From positions 186,001 through 250,000 of the forward strand of contig CASFFZ010000001.1 in the NCBI GenBank assembly GCA_949294095.1: a stretch of DNA of 64,000 nucleotides, read 5' to 3'. Of the stretch, positions 31,668-39,349 are shown piece after piece. A program made the translations under genes and the position numbers. Positions within the stretch are counted from its first letter, which is position 1. Each line of letters starts with the position of its first letter. Below the pieces are notes generated by a model that saw only the letters and a list, made by a program, of their open reading frames with translations, searched no databases and had not been told where the DNA came from. The stretch comes from an uncultured bacterium (GTDB taxonomy: Bacteria; Elusimicrobiota; Elusimicrobia; Elusimicrobiales; Elusimicrobiaceae).

Positions 31668-33551
31668 TTACGCTCCCGTTACCACGGCACCAAATTTGCA
31701 GGTGCTCTTGCAGCCGCCGCATTTAATACATTTTTTGGGGTCAATATGATGCGGTTTGCCCACTTCGCCGCTGATGGCGGAAACGGGGCAGGCGCGTTTG
31801 CACATTCCGCAGCCTTTGCATTTGCTGGCCACGATTTCAAACCGGGCAAGCGCTTTGCACACGCCGGCCGGGCAGCATTTGTCCACCACGTGGGCCAGGT
31901 ATTCTTCCCGGAAGTGCTTGAGCGTAGACAAGACCGGATTGGGGGCCGTTTTGCCCAGGGCGCACAGCGAGGCTTTTTGAACGGCCTTGGCCAAATCTTC
32001 CAAGTTTTCCAGCGTCTTGAGCGTGGCGCGGCCTTCCACGATGTCGTTTAACATCGTAAGCATTTGTTCCGTTCCTTCGCGGCACGGCACGCATTTGCCG
32101 CACGATTCGCGCTGGGTAAATTCCAAGAAAAAGCGGGCCACGTTTACCATGCAGGTTTTGTTGTTCATGACCACCAACCCGCCGGAACCCACCATGGCGC
32201 CCGCGGATTTGAGCGAGTCAAAATCAAGCGGTAAATCCAAATGTTCACGCGTCAGACATCCGCCCGAAGGGCCGCCGATTTGCGCCGCCTTAAACGCCGC
32301 TTTGTTGACGGTTCCGTCGTCATTGGTCGTTCCGCCGGCCACGTCGTCAATCACTTGGCGAAGGGTGGTGCCCATGGGCACTTCCACGAGACCGGTGTTG
32401 GCAATATGCCCGGTAACAGCAAACGTTTTGGTGCCCGGGCTGCCCAAGGTACCGATTTTGCGGAACTCTTCCGCGCCCATTTCCATAATCTTGGGAACGG
32501 TGGCCAAGGTTTCTACGTTATTAATAACCGTAGGCTTGCCAAACAGGCCGCTTTGGCTGGGGAAGGGCGGTTTGATTTTGGGCATGCCGCGTTTGCCTTC
32601 TACGGAAGCAATCAAAGCCGTTTCTTCGCCGCACACAAAAGCGCCCGCGCCTTCCATGACGTTGATCTTAAAATTCTTGCCCGAGCCAAAGATGTTTTCG
32701 CCCAAAATACCCAAGTCTTCGGCTTGTTTAATGGCGGTGCGCACCCGCTGGATGGCCAGCGGATATTCCATACGCACATAAATGTATCCTTCGTCGGCTC
32801 CGATGGCGCGCGCGGCAATCATCATCCCTTCCAGCACGGCGTTGGGGTTGCCTTCCATGACGCTTCTGTCCATAAAGGCGCCCGGGTCGCCCTCGTCGGC
32901 GTTGCAGATGACGTATTTTTTCGGGCCGGGTTCCACGCGGGTTAAATCCCACTTTTTGCCCGTCGGAAAACCGCCCCCGCCGCGGCCGCGCAAGCCGGAA
33001 GTGATCATTTCTTTGCAGACTTCTTCGTCCGTCATTTCCGTATAGGCGCGCTTGGCCTGGGCGTAGCCGCCGTGGGCAATATATTCGTTGATGTCTTCGG
33101 GATTAATGCGTCCGCAGTCGTGCAGCAGGATGCGCTCCTGCTTGGCGTAAAAAGGAATTTCATCCACCGTTTTGGCTTTTTGATTATTGGCGGGATTGTG
33201 GTAGAGCAGGCGGTCAATTACTTCCCCCTTGATCAGTGTTTTTTCCACAATTTCGGCCACATCTTCGGGTTTTACTTTCGTGTAGAAAATATCCCCCACG
33301 CTTACCAGCGGCCCCATGGCGCAAAACCCGCGGCAGCCGGAAAGGCTTAAATAGTTTTCATGGCAGTCTTTGGTGATTTGCAGGCAAAAACCGATTTTGC
33401 GTTTTTCCATCTCTTTTTGAAACGCCTCGTACACTTTCAGCGACCCGCCGGCAATGCAGCCCGTGCCGCCGCAGATAACCACGCGGCCGGTAATTTTTTT
33501 GTAAGCGTCTTTATAGTCTTTGGCAATTTTTTCAATGTTCTTAGTCGGCAT
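31668..33551 (-). CDS. hydB: Hydrogenase subunit HydB (NuoF-like, FMN and NADH binding)
   Basis: A 627-residue flavoprotein subunit. A thioredoxin-like 2Fe-2S domain (about 20-110, with CGGTGC, CHENY and GCRGFC cysteines) precedes a NuoF-type core: GLRGRGGGGFPTGKKW for NADH/FMN, CNADEGDPGAFMDR, GAGAYVCGEE-type GAGAFVCGEETAL, and ESCGKCVPCREG for the 4Fe-4S centre. A C-terminal pair of ferredoxin clusters (CKGCGMCKRACP, CIKCGGCKSTC) docks electron flow to ferredoxin. This subunit holds the flavin where NADH and ferredoxin electrons meet. GGAGG precedes the ATG; it overlaps hydC by 11 bp and stops 2 bp before hydA. Confidence 0.95.
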   Translation of the reverse strand: MPTKNIEKIAKDYKDAYKKITGRVVICGGTGCIAGGSLKVYEAFQKEMEKRKIGFCLQITKDCHENYLSLSGCRGFCAMGPLVSVGDIFYTKVKPEDVAEIVEKTLIKGEVIDRLLYHNPANNQKAKTVDEIPFYAKQERILLHDCGRINPEDINEYIAHGGYAQAKRAYTEMTDEEVCKEMITSGLRGRGGGGFPTGKKWDLTRVEPGPKKYVICNADEGDPGAFMDRSVMEGNPNAVLEGMMIAARAIGADEGYIYVRMEYPLAIQRVRTAIKQAEDLGILGENIFGSGKNFKINVMEGAGAFVCGEETALIASVEGKRGMPKIKPPFPSQSGLFGKPTVINNVETLATVPKIMEMGAEEFRKIGTLGSPGTKTFAVTGHIANTGLVEVPMGTTLRQVIDDVAGGTTNDDGTVNKAAFKAAQIGGPSGGCLTREHLDLPLDFDSLKSAGAMVGSGGLVVMNNKTCMVNVARFFLEFTQRESCGKCVPCREGTEQMLTMLNDIVEGRATLKTLENLEDLAKAVQKASLCALGKTAPNPVLSTLKHFREEYLAHVVDKCCPAGVCKALARFEIVASKCKGCGMCKRACPVSAISGEVGKPHHIDPKKCIKCGGCKSTCKFGAVVTGA

Positions 33552-34026
33552 TTTTGGCCTCCGAGGCGATCACTTCATCAATAATTTCTACGGCTTTGGC
33601 CGGGGTAATCTGTCCGTGCACCACATCGTCCATTACCATGACAGGCGCCAGCCCGCACGCCCCCAGGCACGACACGCATTCCAGCGTAAACATCATATCT
33701 TCGGTGGTATCTTGCCCTTCCTTGAGTTTGAGTTTATCTTTTACCGTATTAATTACAAAAGAAGAACCTTTTACGTGGCAGGCCGTGCCGTTGCATACTT
33801 TAATGATATGCTTGCCCTTGGGCGTGATGGCAAAGTGCGCAAAAAAGGTGGCTACGCCAAATACTTTGGCCGGAGAAATTTCCAGCTCGTTGGCGATAAA
33901 GCGCATGATATCTTCGGGGAGATATTTGTATTCGTCCTGCACTTTTTGAAGGATGGGAATTAATTTGGAACTGTCGTAATTATGTTCCTTGAGAATCTTT
34001 GCGGCGGGAGCAAACTTGTCTGTCAT
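33541..34026 (-). CDS. hydC: Hydrogenase subunit HydC (NuoE-like, 2Fe-2S)
   Basis: A 161-residue thioredoxin-like 2Fe-2S subunit. The N-terminal helical domain (LIPILQKVQDEYKYLPEDIM) is typical of NuoE/HydC. The cluster cysteines are in CNGTACHVKG and ECVSCLGACGLAPVM, the standard C-x4-C...C-x3-C set. It passes electrons within the NADH-binding part of the trimer. First gene of hydCBA; GGAGA lies 6 bp before the ATG, after an approximately 105-nt leader. Confidence 0.95.
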   Translation of the reverse strand: MTDKFAPAAKILKEHNYDSSKLIPILQKVQDEYKYLPEDIMRFIANELEISPAKVFGVATFFAHFAITPKGKHIIKVCNGTACHVKGSSFVINTVKDKLKLKEGQDTTEDMMFTLECVSCLGACGLAPVMVMDDVVHGQITPAKAVEIIDEVIASEAKNAD

Positions 34027-34096
34027 ACTTTCTCCTTTTTAGGCGGTAATAAAACACTCGGTGCACAGATGCTGCGCACCGGTACGGCAGATAACT

Positions 34097-34119
34097 CTTG
34101 TAATTTGAAATACTGCAAG
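34097..34119. promoter_or_regulatory. Possible operator: imperfect palindrome in the hyd leader
   Basis: CTTG at 34097 and CAAG at 34116-34119 close an imperfect dyad (CTTGTAATTTGAAATACTGCAAG region), 12-34 nt downstream of the predicted transcription start. It is not a clear match to the Rex site TTGTGAA-N4-TTCACAA. Next to it, 34059-34066 and 34074-34081 form a one-mismatch GTGC/GCAC hairpin in the leader. Confidence 0.25.
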
Positions 34120-34137
34120 CCAGGGACGTCTTTCCCT

Positions 34138-34166
34138 ATTATAACTTCATCCGATTAGCGTGTCAA
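34138..34166 (-). promoter_or_regulatory. Promoter of hydCBA
   Basis: A perfect consensus promoter on the minus strand: TTGACA (34161-34166), 17-bp spacer, TATAAT (34138-34143). Transcription would start near 34131, giving a leader of about 105 nt. It is the only fully consensus promoter noticed in the window, in line with very high expression of the hydrogenase. Confidence 0.8.
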
Positions 34167-34242
34167 ACAACGGTTCTTTCCTAAAACGCAGTTCCCCGGA
34201 CGGGGCTCCGCTCTACGGGCCAGCGCCCTGTCCAACCGGCGC

Positions 34243-35382
34243 TTACCGAATCCAGCGGTTGGTATCCCGGTAATAAAAATAATGACGTAATTTTTCCATA
34301 ATGTCCCGGGGCCATTTTTTGTTCCGTTCAAATCCGGTGGGAACGGAAATCATTCCGTCAAATCCCCGTTTGAACAAATCCAGCCCCATCTGCTCATCTT
34401 CCTCATACGCGGAAAGCGCCAAAATGGCGCCCTTAAATCCTTTGTCGCGCAAAGAGGCCGTCAGATAATACCCGCCGCCGCCGGGCACGATAATATCCGT
34501 CAAAATCAAATCAAACGACTGGCCGCCGGCTACGGCGCGAAGCAAGTCTTCCGTATTGTCGTAGGTGGACAGTTTCCAATCCGGGAAAAACACCTTTTGA
34601 TGCGCTTGTTCAAAGGCGTCCAAAACGCTTTGTCTGTCGTTAAGCACCGCTATTTTTAATGCCGAGGGCGCCCCAAGCGCAGGCTTGCGGTGGGGCAGAA
34701 AAGAGGGAGGCCAAGTCATCCATCCGCTTTTTTGATTTTTGACAACAGGCGCATGAAGATAAAATTCTTCCTGTACATATTGCCGGTCGGTGCGGGCAAA
34801 TTCCTGTTTGGTCAGCAGTCCGCGCAACACCGGATTTATAAATTCCGCCGCCAAAATCATATATTTCCGCGCCGCCGCATACGCCGGATCGTGCGCCGCG
34901 ATGATGTTTTTCAGCCGCCGCAATTTTGCATTTACTTCATTGATTCTTTCGTTCCAATCTTGGCGTTCCAGCACCGTCAGCTCATGCCGCTCGTTCGGTT
35001 TGGACTGATAATACAGAAAAATGTCCATATCCCGCTTAAACTCTTCAAACGCGCTCATCGCTTCCATATATTGCGCCGCGGCGTTCAGCTCCTGCTGCAG
35101 CGAGGGCTCGTATAATAAAATAGGCAGGTTTTCATAATCCGTGGCCAGCACTTTTTTAAAGATATACGGCTCCAAATCAACCGGAATTTCCGATTTGGCT
35201 TTTTGCCGCTCCAGCAGGATTTTCCCCTGCACCACCCGCGGGTGGCGGGCGATGGTTCCGGAGACGGCTGATTTTGTCATTTGCTGCAGGGAACGGCCGG
35301 CTGCGACTTCTTTGAGCATATGCCGCTGCGCCGCGCAGGGAACGGAAAGCAGAAAAATAAAAAGGAATAACAATTTTTGCAT
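34243..35382 (-). CDS. Exported protein with a C-terminal response-regulator receiver domain
   Basis: A 379-residue protein that begins with a Sec signal peptide (MQKLLFLFIFLLSVPCAA). A helical, coiled-coil-like region follows (about 95-205), and the C-terminus (about 241-370) has a receiver fold. Receiver landmarks are the first strand with a single acidic residue (KIAVLND, Asp249, where DD is usual), the phospho-acceptor strand LILTD with Asp296, and LALSAYE with the conserved Ser/Thr. The usual Lys-Pro is replaced by SVPTG. A receiver outside the cytoplasm has no obvious phosphodonor, so the domain probably serves as a binding module. No strong ribosome site precedes the ATG. Not part of an obvious operon. 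Confidence 0.7.
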   Translation of the reverse strand: MQKLLFLFIFLLSVPCAAQRHMLKEVAAGRSLQQMTKSAVSGTIARHPRVVQGKILLERQKAKSEIPVDLEPYIFKKVLATDYENLPILLYEPSLQQELNAAAQYMEAMSAFEEFKRDMDIFLYYQSKPNERHELTVLERQDWNERINEVNAKLRRLKNIIAAHDPAYAAARKYMILAAEFINPVLRGLLTKQEFARTDRQYVQEEFYLHAPVVKNQKSGWMTWPPSFLPHRKPALGAPSALKIAVLNDRQSVLDAFEQAHQKVFFPDWKLSTYDNTEDLLRAVAGGQSFDLILTDIIVPGGGGYYLTASLRDKGFKGAILALSAYEEDEQMGLDLFKRGFDGMISVPTGFERNKKWPRDIMEKLRHYFYYRDTNRWIR

Positions 35383-35491
35383 AGGTGGTACCGGCCCCAA
35401 AAGGCATTCATCGGACTATATGAATACGATAACAGAAGAAAGAAACGAAGACAAGGGCCCAAAGTCCTATAGCGGCATGGGCCCGCCGGGT

Positions 35492-36553
35492 TTATAAGAG
35501 AATGGAGAGAAAGATAAAATAGCCGGCCATCAGCGTCAGCCCGGTCGGAACGGCAACCGCCGCCCATTCGCGGCTTTTGATGCCTAATTTTTCAGCCGCT
35601 ACAATGTTGGGCAGATTGCCCTGCACCAACATGCTGCCAAAAGCGGCTAAGCCGATAACCATATAGATCAAATCTTTATCGGAAATGGACGGCACAATTT
35701 CAATGGCCGCCAAAGTGGTATTATCAATAATTACCGAAACGGCATTGGCCAAAAACAGAATCTTTCCGCCCAGGTGGGTAATGGTGCTTTGGGCAAGCGG
35801 GCGCAGGCCGGTGCTGATTAAATTCAGCGCGGCAACAAACATATAGATGTGCAGCGTGCGGCGCAGCACGGAAGCATAGGATTCTTTATCTTCCCGGATA
35901 TGCATCTGCAGCGTCGTTCCGGCATGGCGGGCGCAATAGCCGGCCGCCAAAGAAAGCAGCACGACAGCCGGCGTAATCCACCAAAAGAAATGACGCAGTA
36001 AAAAGAAGAAGTCCGCATGGTGCGGCGCGCCGGCCAGCGCATTGTTAATAATCAGGCCCAGCGGCTCGGCCAGCGGGGTAAGCACCGCCCCCAGCCCGAT
36101 TGCATAACAGGCAAACACCGTAATCCGCACCGTGGCCGTCCGTTCCAGGTTTACTACTTTTAATACTTCCGCCAGCACCAAGGCGGAAACGGTAACGCTT
36201 ACCAGCGAGGACGTCATCCCCAAAAAGAAAATCAAGAGCGCAAAACTGTAACGCGGCTCCAACTTGCGAAAAAAGGCAAACAACACCCGAAAAATATAGC
36301 GGGAGTAATTGTTGAAAATCACGCTGACCACCAACACAATAAAAGCCACATTGACCGGATAGTTTAACGTTTCATACAAAAATTCCGTACTCCAGCCCCC
36401 GCTGATGGTAACCGCTGCGGCGCCCACCCCCAGCAAAAACAATTCCAAATGGCTTTCCACCCAACGCGAAGCGAGCGGCCATACCAATAAGTTGACCACC
36501 ACAATACCCAACAACACATTTACCCACCAAGGGGCCGCGACTGCCATTTCCAT
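35492..36553 (-). CDS. Ion-transporter-superfamily permease (DUF1646-like)
   Basis: A 353-residue permease with about ten membrane helices. The conserved stretch ANAVSVIIDNTTLAAIEI, a discontinuous-helix Asp-Asn-x-Thr motif, and the related N-terminal repeat element (SLVSVTVSALVLAEVL) point to the DUF1646 family within the ion transporter (ArsB/NhaD/CitM) superfamily. The substrate is unknown; cation or anion exchange would be typical. TAAAAT lies 6 bp before the ATG, so the mRNA is probably leaderless. Confidence 0.6.
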   Translation of the reverse strand: MEMAVAAPWWVNVLLGIVVVNLLVWPLASRWVESHLELFLLGVGAAAVTISGGWSTEFLYETLNYPVNVAFIVLVVSVIFNNYSRYIFRVLFAFFRKLEPRYSFALLIFFLGMTSSLVSVTVSALVLAEVLKVVNLERTATVRITVFACYAIGLGAVLTPLAEPLGLIINNALAGAPHHADFFFLLRHFFWWITPAVVLLSLAAGYCARHAGTTLQMHIREDKESYASVLRRTLHIYMFVAALNLISTGLRPLAQSTITHLGGKILFLANAVSVIIDNTTLAAIEIVPSISDKDLIYMVIGLAAFGSMLVQGNLPNIVAAEKLGIKSREWAAVAVPTGLTLMAGYFIFLSILL

Positions 36554-36559
36554 GGTTAC

Positions 36560-36565
36560 ATTTTA
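36560..36565 (-). promoter_or_regulatory. -10 box 6 bp before the 36553 start (leaderless)
   Basis: TAAAAT on the minus strand, then GTAACC, then ATG. No Shine-Dalgarno. Confidence 0.5.
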
Positions 36566-36669
36566 CCAAAAAACCGCGCCCGCTGCCCGGCGTATTTTAG
36601 ATAAGAAAAGCGGATGTTTCCTTTAAATTTAGTACAATAATCAAACAAAGTTTCATAAAGGAGAAAAGA

Positions 36670-37221
36670 ATGAAAAAAATCATTGTATTCGCTTTTGCGC
36701 TGACGATGGCGGCCGCTTGGCCGACCGCTTCCCGCGCGGCCGAAAACTGCGGCTGTGCGATGGGAGATGTAACTTGTATTAACAATTGCACCTTGTCCAA
36801 AATTACCGCTTTAAGACAAAACATCCAAAGCAGAAAAGACGCCGCCAAAGCCAAATTGCAAGCGGCCCAAGAAAAAGCGACTGCCTCTTCTCAAAACCAG
36901 GCCGACGTAAAAGCCCAGTTAAAAGAAGCTGAACAAACGGCTAAAGAAAAAGCCAAAGCGGCCGAAAAAGAAGCCAAGGCCAAAGCTAAAGCCGCTAAAG
37001 AAGAAGCCAAAGCAAAAGCCAAGGCCGCTAAAGAAGAAGCTAAAAAAGAAGCCGAGGCCAAAAAGGCCGCTTTAAAACAAGCCAAAGAAGACGCCAAGGC
37101 CAAAGCCAAAGCGCAAAAAGAAGCCGCCGAAGCCAAAAAAGCGGAAGCCAAACAAGCCGCTAAAGACGCCAAAGCCGCTTTGAAAGCCGAAAAAGAAGCT
37201 TGGAAAGCGCTTTCCAAATAA
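36670..37221 (+). CDS. Exported Lys/Ala/Glu-rich helical protein
   Basis: A 183-residue protein. A signal peptide (MKKIIVFAFALTMAAAWPTASRA) is followed by a short cysteine knot (NCGCAMGDVTCINNC). About 120 residues of almost pure Lys, Ala and Glu come next, with recurring AKAKAAKEEAK units. The composition predicts one long continuous alpha-helix or coiled coil in the periplasm, as in TolA domain II. Four cysteines close to the N-terminus could tether or dimerise it. The repetitive DNA leaves the opposite strand open, but that frame is Ala/Ser-rich and not a gene. AAAGGAG precedes the ATG; a strong terminator follows. Confidence 0.8.
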   Translation: MKKIIVFAFALTMAAAWPTASRAAENCGCAMGDVTCINNCTLSKITALRQNIQSRKDAAKAKLQAAQEKATASSQNQADVKAQLKEAEQTAKEKAKAAEKEAKAKAKAAKEEAKAKAKAAKEEAKKEAEAKKAALKQAKEDAKAKAKAQKEAAEAKKAEAKQAAKDAKAALKAEKEAWKALSK

Positions 37222-37235
37222 AAACCAATTCCTTA

Positions 37236-37266
37236 AAAAAACCCGCACGCTAAGTGCGGGTTTTTT
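37236..37266. terminator. Bidirectional terminator
   Basis: AAAAAACCCGCAC (37236-37248) pairs with GTGCGGGTTTTTT (37254-37266), between convergent genes. Confidence 0.9.
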
Positions 37267-37270
37267 GTTG

Positions 37271-38032
37271 TTAAAACGATCCGGAGCCGCATTCTTCCGG
37301 CCGGCGGCTGCACGGGCTCCACGCTTCGGCTTCCCACTGCCCGGTTTGCGTATTACACCGAAAATCCCGGCTTTGCACGCCGCAGCCGTTGCACACCTGC
37401 GTTTGGGCGGCAGGCTGCATGCCCGACACCGCCGAACAATCGCACGTATCGGCGATGCTGCACTTGCCCCATTCTTCCCACATATTTGTTTCCGCGTCGC
37501 ACCGGCGCGTTTGCACGCCTCTTCCCTGGCAGCCGCAGGGGCGCGCGGACGGCCCTTTGCATAACGGCCGGCGGGGAACCGGCGAGCATTCTTCTCCGGA
37601 TACATAATCCGCCCGGGCCGTTAAATCCGTACAGGTGGGAAAGCGGCCTTTCAATCGGCGGCAGCTGGCCGGGCTGTCGCAGCACAGGCGGCCGTCTTCA
37701 TACGAGGGCATTTTTAAAACATATCCGTGCCGGCCTTTTCGGTGAATTTCCATACCGGTTGGCTTGAATACATATTTAAAATGTTTATGTCTCCGTTTGG
37801 GAAGCAGGCCCGGAAAGGCTTTTGCGTCGGTAGTATAGTGTTTATGGTAGGCGCATTGTTTTTCCTGCTCCAAGCGAATGGAGGACATAATCTGCTCGGC
37901 CTGTTTCATTTGGCGGGCCTGCCGGTGCCAATAACCGCCGTAAAAGGCGGCCCCGCATACGGCCGCCCCTATCAGGACAACCGTCCAAATTTGTGTTTTG
38001 CTCCATCTGTTTTTTTGTTTGGGTGCTTTCAT
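37271..38032 (-). CDS. Pilin-like protein with thrombospondin-type cysteine repeats
   Basis: A 253-residue protein. After a basic start it has a membrane helix (IWTVVLIGAAVCGAAFYGGYW) continuing into a pilin-like amphipathic helix (RQARQMKQAEQIMSSIRLEQEK), but without GFTLIE. The C-terminal 110 residues hold about 20 cysteines in two related units of the form C-x-G-x-GVQ-x-R-x-x-RC followed by W-x4-W-x-x-C, the pattern of thrombospondin type 1 repeats. Such repeats usually mediate adhesion. GGGAGG precedes the ATG at 38032; upstream in-frame starts are rejected. Confidence 0.7.
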   Translation of the reverse strand: MKAPKQKNRWSKTQIWTVVLIGAAVCGAAFYGGYWHRQARQMKQAEQIMSSIRLEQEKQCAYHKHYTTDAKAFPGLLPKRRHKHFKYVFKPTGMEIHRKGRHGYVLKMPSYEDGRLCCDSPASCRRLKGRFPTCTDLTARADYVSGEECSPVPRRPLCKGPSARPCGCQGRGVQTRRCDAETNMWEEWGKCSIADTCDCSAVSGMQPAAQTQVCNGCGVQSRDFRCNTQTGQWEAEAWSPCSRRPEECGSGSF

Positions 38033-38082
38033 AAAGACCTCCCGCCTGCACTTTGCCCATACTACTGTTGTAACAAATCCGG

Positions 38083-38116
38083 ACAAAAAAATCCCCGCTT
38101 TTTTTAAAGCGGGGAT
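38083..38116 (-). terminator. Terminator of the MntP-like gene
   Basis: ATCCCCGCTTT (38091-38101) pairs with AAAGCGGGGAT (38106-38116). A run of T follows on the minus strand. Confidence 0.85.
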
Positions 38117-38136
38117 GGCAAACGTTTTTGTGCGGG

Positions 38137-38694
38137 CTACACGATAATCTGGCTAACCGCCATCACAATCAAAACCAGTCCGGCCACCAGCTCTATTTTT
38201 TTGCTGGTAACCACCTTGGACGTGCGGCTGCCCAAATGGAAACCAAGCAGCGTCATTCCAAAAGTAATAAAAATTAAAATAAGCACTTGCGGGAAAAAGG
38301 ATTTATCCATCGCTTCCACGACATATCCCACCAAAAAGGAATTCAGCCCGATGACGGCAGATACCTGCACCATTTTTCGGTTATCATCCGCATCTATATT
38401 GCTGAAACTGGGCGATTTTTCAATAGATTCCAGCATAAACTTAATTCCCAGCAGCAAAATAAATGCAAATGCAATCCAATTGTTTGCAAAGTGCACCCAA
38501 TCGTGAAAGAAAATAATGCTCAGCAAGTAGCCGATGCCGAAAAACAGGGCATTGAACCCGGCAAAAAACAAAGCCATTTTAATAGAAAATACACTTTTCT
38601 TTTCCGGCGTCATTTTCATAGCGGACATATTGGAAGAAACCATATTGTCCACGCAGATGCACAAAAAAACAATCGTTACGGCGATTATGCCCAT
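38137..38694 (-). CDS. MntP-like membrane protein, diverged
   Basis: A 185-residue protein with six helices in the two-repeat layout of manganese exporter MntP. The first repeat keeps the Asp (CICVDNMVSSNMSAM). The second repeat has lost it: IGLNSFLVG stands where MntP has SLDALAVG. Six helices, length and the adjacent full MntP argue for a paralogue with altered or lost metal specificity. It lies downstream of the MntP gene on the same strand (29 bp gap) with its own GGGAGG ribosome site. Confidence 0.7.
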   Translation of the reverse strand: MGIIAVTIVFLCICVDNMVSSNMSAMKMTPEKKSVFSIKMALFFAGFNALFFGIGYLLSIIFFHDWVHFANNWIAFAFILLLGIKFMLESIEKSPSFSNIDADDNRKMVQVSAVIGLNSFLVGYVVEAMDKSFFPQVLILIFITFGMTLLGFHLGSRTSKVVTSKKIELVAGLVLIVMAVSQIIV

Positions 38695-38723
38695 AACCGC
38701 ACCTCCCTTAAGATATCAGAATT

Positions 38724-39293
38724 CTACCAAATGACCACGCCTTCAAGCAACAATTTAAGCCCAATCAACATTAATACCGCTCCCCCCAGCGCTTCCATAA
38801 CTTTTCCGAATTTCCGTCCCAAATACGCCCCCACATAAAACCCCGTCCAACTGGTAACGAATACACACGCCGTCAGCATCAGCACCGTGGCCCAGAAAGG
38901 CGCCGCCGTAAACGCCAGCCCCATCCCTACCAACAGGGCATCCAAACTGGTGGCTACTGCCAGCGCGCACAGCATTTTAAACGTATGCAGCACGCATACA
39001 TCCTGCCCGGATTCTTCGCGGCTGCGGGATTCTTTAATCATGCGAAACCCGATAAACACCAAAATGGCAAATGCAATCCAATGATCCACCGCCCCGATAT
39101 ATTTGCCCAACCCGGCCCCGCACAGCCACCCGCCGGAAAACATCGCAAAGTGTGCTATTGCAAACAACGAGCTGACTTTGAAAATATAACTTTTGGGGAT
39201 GGCGTCATGGTGGGAACAGCCGGAAGCAATCGTAACCGCCCAATTATCCATAGAAAGGCCCAACGCCACTAAGAGGGAAGAAAGTATATTCAT
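38724..39293 (-). CDS. mntP: Manganese efflux pump MntP
   Basis: A 189-residue, six-helix exporter with both conserved metal motifs: ALGLSMDNWAVTIASG in the first repeat and ATSLDALLVGMG in the second (Asp in each). The canonical first motif is SMDAFAVS; here Asn-Trp follows the Asp. It protects against excess Mn2+. A Mn riboswitch is not possible because TATCAT lies 7 bp before the ATG at 39293, which points to a leaderless mRNA. The diverged paralogue follows in the same direction. Confidence 0.88.
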   Translation of the reverse strand: MNILSSLLVALGLSMDNWAVTIASGCSHHDAIPKSYIFKVSSLFAIAHFAMFSGGWLCGAGLGKYIGAVDHWIAFAILVFIGFRMIKESRSREESGQDVCVLHTFKMLCALAVATSLDALLVGMGLAFTAAPFWATVLMLTACVFVTSWTGFYVGAYLGRKFGKVMEALGGAVLMLIGLKLLLEGVVIW

Positions 39294-39300
39294 ACCAAAT

Positions 39301-39306
39301 ATGATA
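39301..39306 (-). promoter_or_regulatory. -10 box 7 bp before mntP start (leaderless)
   Basis: TATCAT on the minus strand, then ATTTGGT, then ATG. No Shine-Dalgarno. Confidence 0.45.
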
Positions 39307-39349
39307 ACATTTTTTATATATTGCCCGTTGGAAAGGAACACTCAGATTT

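Noticed and set aside
34146..34158. 13-bp identity (TTCATCCGATTAG) between the hyd promoter spacer and the decayed 88-bp unit at 906-918
   Set aside because: Matches of this length between two places in 64 kb are expected by chance, and the hyd copy lies in a promoter spacer.
36891..37217. Minus-strand frame opposite the Lys/Ala-rich gene
   Set aside because: An Ala/Ser/Leu-rich frame forced by the repetitive Lys-Ala codons; no start context, and overlaps the gene completely.
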